Below are positions 1 to 4,623 of a stretch of 5,783 bases of DNA, piece after piece (the stretch's first letter is position 1; every line of letters starts with the position of its first letter). Under the pieces are notes generated by a model. The model was not told where the DNA came from. It ran no database searches and was given only the letters and a program-made list of their open reading frames with translations. The translations under genes and the position numbers were made by a program. Where the stretch lies: positions 1 to 5,783 of the forward strand of contig CAJXBR010000032.1 of the NCBI GenBank assembly GCA_913051755.1, read 5' to 3'. The DNA is from an uncultured Flavobacteriaceae bacterium. GTDB taxonomy: Bacteria > Bacteroidota > Bacteroidia > Flavobacteriales > Flavobacteriaceae.

Positions 1-52
1 TTAATTTATTAAAACGTAATATTCATAACAAAGTACTAAAAAAATTATCTTT

Positions 53-60
53 TATCTTTG
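53..60 (+). promoter_or_regulatory. Candidate Bacteroidota -7 promoter element (TATCTTTG)
   Basis: The octamer TATCTTTG fits the Bacteroidota sigma-factor -7 consensus TAnnTTTG exactly and ends 3 bases before the preferred ATG at 64. Bases 1-52 are AT-rich and hold no open frame of note on either strand, so this is a true intergenic region. No TTG lies at the usual -33 spacing. Other exact TAnnTTTG matches occur inside genes of this window (for example 1968, 4445 and 4876 on the plus strand), so the match alone is modest evidence; its position is what supports it. Confidence 0.42.
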
Positions 61-63
61 GGT

Positions 64-522
64 ATGAAAATCACAAAACAATCCATTCGGTATTTTACTC
101 TCTTCAAATTACCACTTGTTTATTTTAGTGGCATACGAATTTCAGACATAAATGATGATAGAGTTGAGGCTTCAGTGAGATTACGATGGATCAATCAGAA
201 TCCTTTTCGTTCGTTGTTTTGGGCTGTGCAGGGCATGGCTGCTGAACTCACGACAGGTACACTGATGATGCGTGAGATCGAAGAACAAAATAAACCAGTT
301 TCGATGCTTGTGATAGGGACCAAGGCTAGTTTTTCAAAAAAGGCTAAAGGAAGGATACGCTTTTCATGTGAACAAGCTCAGGATGCAAAGGATTTGGTTC
401 AAAAGGCGATATCTTCTGGCGACGGCCAACTTCACTGGTTTACCAGCGTTGGTATTGATGAAAGTGGTGATGAAGTCAGTCGTTTTTCATTTCACTGGTC
501 AGTCAAAATCAAATCGGCTTAA
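64..522 (+). CDS. DUF4442 / hotdog-fold thioesterase-like protein
   Basis: A 152-residue cytoplasmic protein of the DUF4442 family, a branch of the hotdog thioesterase superfamily expected to hydrolyse acyl-CoA or related thioesters; the substrate is unknown. The family pattern is visible: an N-terminal stretch LPLVYFSGIRI (about 17-27), then WINQNPFRSLFWAVQGMAAE (42-61) followed by LTTG, in which the Asn-rich turn and the AAE at 59-61 lie on the central hotdog helix. Beta strands follow (about 79-100 and 120-150). Length is normal for a single hotdog domain. I chose ATG at 64 over an in-frame TTG at 58 because the TTG overlaps the likely -7 promoter box and adds only two residues. The gene stands alone, converging on the isomerase gene with 43 bp between stop codons. 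Family assignment is fairly secure; enzymatic activity is inferred. Confidence 0.8.
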   Translation: MKITKQSIRYFTLFKLPLVYFSGIRISDINDDRVEASVRLRWINQNPFRSLFWAVQGMAAELTTGTLMMREIEEQNKPVSMLVIGTKASFSKKAKGRIRFSCEQAQDAKDLVQKAISSGDGQLHWFTSVGIDESGDEVSRFSFHWSVKIKSA

Positions 523-553
523 GACATCCAAACCAACAGAAACCTTGTTATTG

Positions 554-585
554 AAGTCATTATAATCATTTGATGATACTGACTT
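554..585. terminator. Weak imperfect hairpin between convergent genes
   Basis: AAGTCA (554-559) pairs with TGACTT (580-585), and inside it ATCAT (565-569) pairs with ATGAT (573-577) around a 3-base loop. The two stems are separated by an asymmetric internal loop. It lies between the thioesterase and isomerase stops and includes the last codons of the isomerase. The stems are AT-rich and no clear U tract follows on either strand, so a bidirectional terminator role is only a possibility. Confidence 0.2.
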
Positions 586-1267
586 TCATTCTGATATTAT
601 CTTTTGGCCACTCTCTTTTATCAATCGGCACTCGATTGATCTGATCAACAACGTCCATTCCCTCAACGACATATCCAAACACAGTGTATTTTCCGTCTAG
701 ATGATATGCTCCAGGAGATTTTTGCACGATAAAAAACTCATAAGGAGAAGCGAGTCGATGTGGATTCTCAATTTCACTGCTGGGCATCGATATTGCACCT
801 CTGTGATGACGCAACCCATTTCGAGTATCTGGTGGGAGTAGGTATTTGCCGATGTGTCTTCTTTTTTGTGAAGTACTTTTATGGTCTGAATTACCACCTT
901 GAATAATAAAATCAGGCACGACACGGTGGAAAAAAGTGCCATCAAAGTATTTTTCTTTTGTCAAATAAATAAAGTTTGCTCTGTGATAAGGCGTTTTTTT
1001 ACTGAGTTCAATGCTAAAATTCCCATAATCTGTTTCAATTTTCAATCGATTTTCAAGATTCTTTTTTGCATATTCAAAGAAAAAGGGAATCGCATTGTCA
1101 TCTGTTAAAACAAAATCTTCTTTTTTATGTTTTACTTCAACGATATTGGTATTTTTACGTACAGGAGTTGGCGCTTTGGGTGCGGGTTTTGTACTTGGCT
1201 TTGTAACACAGCCCAGCACAAGTAAGAAGCCAAAATAGTAAAGGATATATCTATTATGCAATTTCAT
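566..1267 (-). CDS. Cyclophilin-type peptidyl-prolyl cis-trans isomerase, lipoprotein
   Basis: Catalyses cis-trans isomerisation of X-Pro bonds, here probably as a membrane-anchored folding helper outside the cytoplasm. The 233-residue protein begins with a lipoprotein signal peptide ending VLGC (Cys20), followed by a Pro/Lys-rich linker (about 21-40). The cyclophilin domain runs from about 75 to the end. FFHRVVPDFIIQGG (112-125) carries the equivalents of cyclophilin A Arg55, Phe60 and Gln63 (R115, F120, Q123). Later come HHRGAISM (154-161), EFFI (177-180) and LDGKYTVFG (190-198). Two positions differ from human cyclophilin A: His189 replaces Trp121 and Glu177 replaces Gln111, which is not unusual in bacterial members. 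An in-frame TGA directly precedes the ATG, so the protein cannot extend further; a TTG at 1261 is the only nearby alternative. Its first 12 bases overlap the start of the opposing NUDIX gene. Confidence 0.93.
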   Translation of the reverse strand: MKLHNRYILYYFGFLLVLGCVTKPSTKPAPKAPTPVRKNTNIVEVKHKKEDFVLTDDNAIPFFFEYAKKNLENRLKIETDYGNFSIELSKKTPYHRANFIYLTKEKYFDGTFFHRVVPDFIIQGGNSDHKSTSQKRRHIGKYLLPPDTRNGLRHHRGAISMPSSEIENPHRLASPYEFFIVQKSPGAYHLDGKYTVFGYVVEGMDVVDQINRVPIDKREWPKDNIRMKVSIIK

Positions 1268-1882
1268 TCATTTTTAGAATTTTTACCAAAAATACGTGAA
1301 ATGAATTTACCTGGACTTGCGCAACAACTGACGATGGCTCCACCATTTCGAAAACAACTAATAGAGAAGCCAATTAATAATCCAAAAAAAGCAGCAGTTG
1401 TTTGTTTGTTCCATGAAGGCATTGATCATGAGACTTTTTTTTATTTCATCCGACGATCAACATACCCTGGGGTTCATTCCAATCAGATTGGTTTTCCAGG
1501 TGGTCAAATGGAGTCGACTGACAAAAGCCCTTGGGATGCTGCAAAACGTGAGCTTCAAGAGGAAATTGGTATTTCAGCAAAGGATGTTACGCTTATTAAA
1601 GAATTGACACCCCTATATATTCCCCCAAGTCGTTTTTTGGTCGATTGCTTTTTGGGCTATACAGAGGGTAAAACTGAGTTGATGATTGATGCCAATGAAG
1701 TTCAAGAAGTCATTCCAGTTTCTGCGCATGAACTCCTCAATACAAACAGTGGTTTTTCGAGTCAGGTGGGGAGTAATGGCGTTGAAGTCCCTATATATAT
1801 CTTGTCAGATAACATCGTTTGGGGAGCGACAGCCATGATGTTGGCAGAAATAAAGTCGATATTATCTCTAGTCCAAAAATAA
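1256..1882 (+). CDS. NUDIX hydrolase, CoA pyrophosphatase type (NudL-like)
   Basis: Predicted to cleave the diphosphate of CoA or its derivatives into 4'-phosphopantetheine and 3',5'-ADP, using divalent metal in the cytoplasm. The 208-residue protein has the CoA-type signature upstream of the Nudix box: IRRSTYPGVHSNQIGFPGG (65-83). The Nudix helix follows, with R98, E99, E102, E103 and G105 in RELQEEIG. The spacing between GG and RE is one residue longer than in MutT, as I recall for CoA-type members. The N-terminus (about FLEFLPKI, LPG, MAPPFR) resembles Bacteroidota homologues, supporting ATG 1256 although it overlaps the opposing isomerase gene; the next ATG, at 1301, would delete that region. 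AAGGA at 1241-1245 is a weak ribosome-binding candidate 10 bases upstream. The acyltransferase follows after 29 bp, possibly cotranscribed. Two homopolymer runs (A7 at 1384-1390, T8 at 1435-1442) lie in the gene and do not break the frame. Confidence 0.9.
   Translation: MQFHSFLEFLPKIREMNLPGLAQQLTMAPPFRKQLIEKPINNPKKAAVVCLFHEGIDHETFFYFIRRSTYPGVHSNQIGFPGGQMESTDKSPWDAAKRELQEEIGISAKDVTLIKELTPLYIPPSRFLVDCFLGYTEGKTELMIDANEVQEVIPVSAHELLNTNSGFSSQVGSNGVEVPIYILSDNIVWGATAMMLAEIKSILSLVQK
1287..1294 (-). promoter_or_regulatory. Candidate -7 element for the isomerase gene, inside the NUDIX gene
   Basis: Read on the minus strand this is TATTTTTG, an exact TAnnTTTG match, 19 bases upstream of the isomerase ATG at 1267. 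It would give a leader of roughly 15 bases. It lies within codons 11-13 of the NUDIX gene, as any promoter here must because the two genes overlap at their starts. No TTG sits at the usual -33 distance; the nearest is about 27 bases further upstream. The same octamer occurs at 1874-1881 with no gene start after it, so chance is not excluded. Confidence 0.33.
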
Positions 1883-1890
1883 ATCCTTTG

Positions 1891-1898
1891 TACATTTG
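1891..1898 (+). promoter_or_regulatory. Candidate -7 element upstream of the acyltransferase gene (TACATTTG)
   Basis: TACATTTG is an exact TAnnTTTG match in the 29-bp gap between the NUDIX stop and the GTG start at 1912. Transcription would begin around 1902, about 10 bases before the start codon. No TTG is present at the expected -33 distance. If functional, the acyltransferase has its own promoter besides any read-through from the NUDIX gene. Confidence 0.38.
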
Positions 1899-1911
1899 AT
1901 AAAAATTTATA

Positions 1912-2706
1912 GTGTTTAAAAGAAACCCCTTTGGTCATTATGATATTCTAAAAACATGGCTAATTCGTATCTTTGGCATGATAAGTCATCGAAGATATCA
2001 GGGTTTTAATGAACTTCAAATTGAGGGTTCTGAAAATATCCTAAATCTTCCCGAACGAAACGTTCTTTTTGTTTCAAACCATCAAACATACTTTGCTGAT
2101 GTTGTAGCGATGTTTCATGTGTTTAATGCCAGTTTATCAGGGAGGCAAGACACCCTCAAAAACCTGGGTTATTTATGGAAGCCAAAACTCAACATCTACT
2201 TCGTTGCTGCTAAGGAAACCATGCAATCCGGCATACTTCCCAGAATCCTTGCCTATACAGGTTCGGTTTCAATTGAGAGAACCTGGAGAGAAAAGGGAAA
2301 GGATGTCAAACGTCAAGTGAAATTGGGTGATATTTCAAAGATAGGTACTGCATTGGATGATGGCTGGGTGATTACTTTTCCACAAGGCACTACAACTCCA
2401 TTTAAGCCCATACGAAGGGGTACAGCCCACATTATCAAAACTTATAAGCCTATTGTTGTTCCCATAGTGATTGATGGTTTTAGACGTTCTTTTGACAAAA
2501 AAGGCATTTTTATAAAGAAACGAGGGATTTTGCAATCGATGGAAATCAAACAGCCACTCGAGATTGATTACGAAAATGAAAGCGTAGATGAGATTGTAGA
2601 AAAACTACAGTTTGCCATCGAGCAACATCCTTCAATGATGAAGGTAATTCCTGAAAAAGAATTAAAGGCCTACGAGTCTGAAAACAAAAAGCGTGAGTGG
2701 TCTTGA
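1912..2706 (+). CDS. Lysophospholipid / glycerol-phosphate acyltransferase family (PlsC-like)
   Basis: Expected to transfer an acyl group to a lysophospholipid, glycerol phosphate or related acceptor at the cytoplasmic membrane face. The 264-residue protein shows the four acyltransferase blocks in order: NHQTYFAD (56-63), GSVSIER (117-123), FPQGT (146-150) and VPIVI (173-177). Two blocks are atypical. His57 and Asp63 are separated by five residues rather than the usual four, and the third block has Gln148 where most PlsC proteins have Glu (FPEGT). The sequence resembles, from memory, a conserved Bacteroidota subfamily, so these may be family traits rather than damage. The start is GTG at 1912: an in-frame TAA lies just upstream (1900-1902) and the N-terminus MFKRNPFGH looks family-like. 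The alternative ATG is Met23 at 1978. No long hydrophobic segment is obvious. It follows the NUDIX gene and stops 1 bp before the convergent sodC stop. Substrate unknown. Confidence 0.85.
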   Translation: MFKRNPFGHYDILKTWLIRIFGMISHRRYQGFNELQIEGSENILNLPERNVLFVSNHQTYFADVVAMFHVFNASLSGRQDTLKNLGYLWKPKLNIYFVAAKETMQSGILPRILAYTGSVSIERTWREKGKDVKRQVKLGDISKIGTALDDGWVITFPQGTTTPFKPIRRGTAHIIKTYKPIVVPIVIDGFRRSFDKKGIFIKKRGILQSMEIKQPLEIDYENESVDEIVEKLQFAIEQHPSMMKVIPEKELKAYESENKKREWS

Positions 2707-2707
2707 G

Positions 2708-3232
2708 TTATTGAATCAGCCCTGCACAGCTCACCCTTGAACCAGCAGCTCCGGAGGGCTGTGAGACAAAATCATCTTGCCCTTGATGGACAATTACTGC
2801 TTTACCAATAATGTTTTTGGTTTCATCATCACAGTTTATACACCAAAGATCTGTTTCGAAACTAATGGTCGCTTCACCATTTTCATCAGCTTCAAAATTT
2901 CCGATATCTCCTCTGTGAAAACCTGTTTCATTTCCCCAAGCGCCATGATTCTCAAATGTTGGATTCCAATGCCCACCTGTTGACTTACCGTCTGGAGAAG
3001 AGCAATCGGGAAACTCGTGTAGGTGAATGGCGTGTGATCCTGGTTTTAGCCCTGTGAATACAGCATTCATAATAACTTGATCACCATCTTCTGAAAAAGT
3101 GATTGTGCCAGCCACATTCGAACCGCTTTTTGGCTCTGCTTCCACTACAATTATTTTGTCTTTAGTGCAGGACAAAATATAAAATGAAAAAATCAAGCAG
3201 AACAGAACAGAAATATTATTTTTTGATGTCAT
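2708..3232 (-). CDS. sodC: Cu/Zn superoxide dismutase, lipoprotein
   Basis: Converts superoxide to oxygen and hydrogen peroxide outside the cytoplasm, protecting the envelope. From ATG 3232 it has 174 residues: a lipoprotein signal ending YILSC (Cys22) and then the SodC domain. All expected ligands are seen: copper His70 and His72 (HLHEF), bridging His88 (GGHWNP), zinc His96, His106 and Asp109 (HRGD), and copper His149 (IVHQG). Arg166 (GSRVSC) is the substrate-guiding arginine, and Cys77-Cys169 would form the usual intrasubunit disulfide. An additional Cys131-x2-Cys134 pair lies before the last copper histidine. An in-frame TTG at 3259 could add nine residues, but ATG gives a signal peptide of normal length. 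It ends 1 bp from the acyltransferase stop and diverges from the DUF3089 gene. Reading upstream on its strand, TAAATTTC (3286-3293) is a one-mismatch -7 candidate. Confidence 0.95.
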   Translation of the reverse strand: MTSKNNISVLFCLIFSFYILSCTKDKIIVVEAEPKSGSNVAGTITFSEDGDQVIMNAVFTGLKPGSHAIHLHEFPDCSSPDGKSTGGHWNPTFENHGAWGNETGFHRGDIGNFEADENGEATISFETDLWCINCDDETKNIIGKAVIVHQGQDDFVSQPSGAAGSRVSCAGLIQ

Positions 3233-3265
3233 TTGAGCAATTTTTAGCAATATATTCAAATTATT

Positions 3266-3273
3266 GATATTTG
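3266..3273 (+). promoter_or_regulatory. Imperfect -7-like element before the DUF3089 gene (GATATTTG)
   Basis: GATATTTG differs from TAnnTTTG only at the first base and ends 4 bases before the ATG at 3278, a geometry close to that of the thioesterase gene. It lies in the 45-bp divergent region shared with sodC (3233-3277). No TTG is found at a proper -33 spacing, and the same octamer recurs inside the DUF3089 coding sequence, so support is weak. Confidence 0.25.
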
Positions 3274-3277
3274 CATT

Positions 3278-4348
3278 ATGAAAAAGAAATTTAACTACCT
3301 AACCTTACTCATTTCATTATTACTGTTCCAATCATGTTCAAAGCGATATTTGAGCTCTATTTATCAGCCCATCACTGCTCCGCTTGACTATTCAGATTTG
3401 GAGAATTGGGCTGTACATCCTCAAAACACGCCCTCACAACTCGATTTTGTGAATTCAGATGGGAACCCTTATGATGTAGATATTTTTTATATCCATCCAA
3501 CCATCACTACAAGTCCAAAAGACAACTCTTGGCATGGTGATGTTCTGGATAAAAATTATCGTCAAGCAACCTTAAACACTGCGATTAAATACCAATGCTC
3601 GGCTTGGTATGGACTTGGGCGAACCTTTGCGCCTTTTTATCGTGATGCGCACATTCGCTCATTTCAGCAAAAATTTAAACTAGTAGGAGGAGATGCTGCC
3701 CTACAATCGGCATATCGAGATATAAAGTCTGCTTTTCAACACTATTTAAAGCATGAAAACTATGGCCGTCCAATCTTAATTGTATCGCACAGCCAAGGAA
3801 CACTACATGCGGGTCAACTGCTAAAAGATTTTTTTGAAGATCAACCGCTGCAAAATCAGCTGGTGGCAGCTTATTTGGTTGGTATAGCTGTAAAGGATGA
3901 CTATTTTCAAAGCATTCCTTTTATGACAAAGCCAGATGAAACAGGTGGGTTTGTAACCTGGAATACCTACAAACGAAACTACTTGCCTGATGACTATGAA
4001 CAGTGGTATAAAGGTAGTCTGACCACCAATCCAATCACTTGGGATGATCAAAAAACATCTAGTTATGATCAGCACAAGGGGCTCACTTTCTATGATGAAA
4101 AGCTATACCCAAAGAGTGTTAAAATTGATATCATCGATGGAATGATCTGGACTAGAACGCCAAAAGTGCCAAAGCGATTTTGGTTGTCATTTGTTAAGGA
4201 TTATCATTTTGCTGATATTACTATTTTTTGGAAAGATATAAGGGAGAACTCTCGTCAGCGTATTGAAGCTTTTTTGGCAAAGCGCTATGGCTCCTCTGGG
4301 GCGAGCTCGAATGTTGCACCCTCCAGTTCACTTGAGATGGGAATTTGA
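3278..4348 (+). CDS. DUF3089 alpha/beta-hydrolase-like lipoprotein
   Basis: A 356-residue predicted lipoprotein of the DUF3089 family, related to alpha/beta hydrolases; no substrate is known to me. The signal peptide (residues 1-19, hydrophobic core LTLLISLLLF) ends FQSC, with Cys20 as lipidation site, although Phe at -3 is a loose lipobox. DVDIFYIHPT (67-74) and GRTFAPFYR (114-122) are family landmarks. The nucleophile elbow is SHSQG (170-174), with Ser172 the probable catalytic serine; His320 in DYHFAD near the C-terminus is the likely catalytic histidine, and the acid is not assigned. ATG 3278 is the natural start. The last 21 residues, from about Arg336, are encoded opposite the ferredoxin gene; they are Ser/Gly/Ala-rich and look like an added tail rather than part of the fold. 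It diverges from sodC and has no visible terminator. Confidence 0.85.
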   Translation: MKKKFNYLTLLISLLLFQSCSKRYLSSIYQPITAPLDYSDLENWAVHPQNTPSQLDFVNSDGNPYDVDIFYIHPTITTSPKDNSWHGDVLDKNYRQATLNTAIKYQCSAWYGLGRTFAPFYRDAHIRSFQQKFKLVGGDAALQSAYRDIKSAFQHYLKHENYGRPILIVSHSQGTLHAGQLLKDFFEDQPLQNQLVAAYLVGIAVKDDYFQSIPFMTKPDETGGFVTWNTYKRNYLPDDYEQWYKGSLTTNPITWDDQKTSSYDQHKGLTFYDEKLYPKSVKIDIIDGMIWTRTPKVPKRFWLSFVKDYHFADITIFWKDIRENSRQRIEAFLAKRYGSSGASSNVAPSSSLEMGI

Positions 4349-4608
4349 CATCCCAATCGTGAATTCGATTTAACGTGATAGGCCTCGTCGAGCATTGCTT
4401 CTTCTTCGTCGTTGCGCTCACCAAAATGCTGTTCAGTGTGTACATATATTTGACAAGATGCACACATTGCAATGCCACCACAAACCCCTTCAACAGGAAG
4501 ATCATAGCTTTTGCACACTTCCATCAAATTCATATTAATATCAGTAGGGGCAGTGAGCTGGTGGGACACTCCTTCTCGATCTGTAACTGTTATATTGATA
4601 TCACTCAC
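4285..4608 (-). CDS. [2Fe-2S] ferredoxin, adrenodoxin/ISC-like type
   Basis: A 107-residue soluble electron carrier binding one [2Fe-2S] cluster. The four ligands are Cys43, Cys49 and Cys52 (CGGIAMCASC) and Cys87 (GCQI), giving C-x5-C-x2-C-x34-C. This is the spacing of adrenodoxin and ISC-type ferredoxins rather than plant-type (C-x4-C-x2-C). Cys32 is a fifth, non-ligand cysteine. The protein is acidic (ERNDEEE, ELAPEEP), fitting docking to a reductase. The start is GTG at 4608: the only nearby ATG (4618) is out of frame, and an in-frame TGA lies just upstream (4615-4617). It begins 15 bp after the reductase stop on the same strand, so the two are almost certainly cotranscribed and probably work together. 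Its last 64 bp, stop included, overlap the convergent DUF3089 gene. Physiological acceptors cannot be inferred from the window. Confidence 0.92.
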   Translation of the reverse strand: MSDINITVTDREGVSHQLTAPTDINMNLMEVCKSYDLPVEGVCGGIAMCASCQIYVHTEQHFGERNDEEEAMLDEAYHVKSNSRLGCQIPISSELEGATFELAPEEP

Positions 4609-4623
4609 AACTGGTCATTGAAA

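Noticed and set aside
697..1108. Other open frames within the isomerase gene on both strands.
   Set aside because: The isomerase frame carries conserved cyclophilin motifs across the whole stretch; the alternatives lack any family signature.
1384..1442. A7 and T8 homopolymer runs in the NUDIX gene, considered as phase-variation sites.
   Set aside because: The reading frame is intact, the enzyme is a housekeeping type, and such runs are expected in AT-rich coding DNA.
2746..2761. GC-rich hairpin CAGCTC-CGGA-GGGCTG about 40 bases after the acyltransferase stop, considered as its terminator.
   Set aside because: It lies in the sodC coding sequence (the conserved GAAGSR region), includes a wobble pair, and no U tract follows, so coding constraint explains it.
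3233..3259. Nine-residue N-terminal extension of sodC from TTG 3259.
   Set aside because: It would give an unusually long lipoprotein signal peptide (about 30 residues) and a non-ATG start, while ATG 3232 gives a normal one.
4338..4355. Inverted repeat TGGGA/TCCCA with the DUF3089 stop codon in its loop.
   Set aside because: Only 5 bp, no U tract, and within conserved ferredoxin coding sequence on the other strand.
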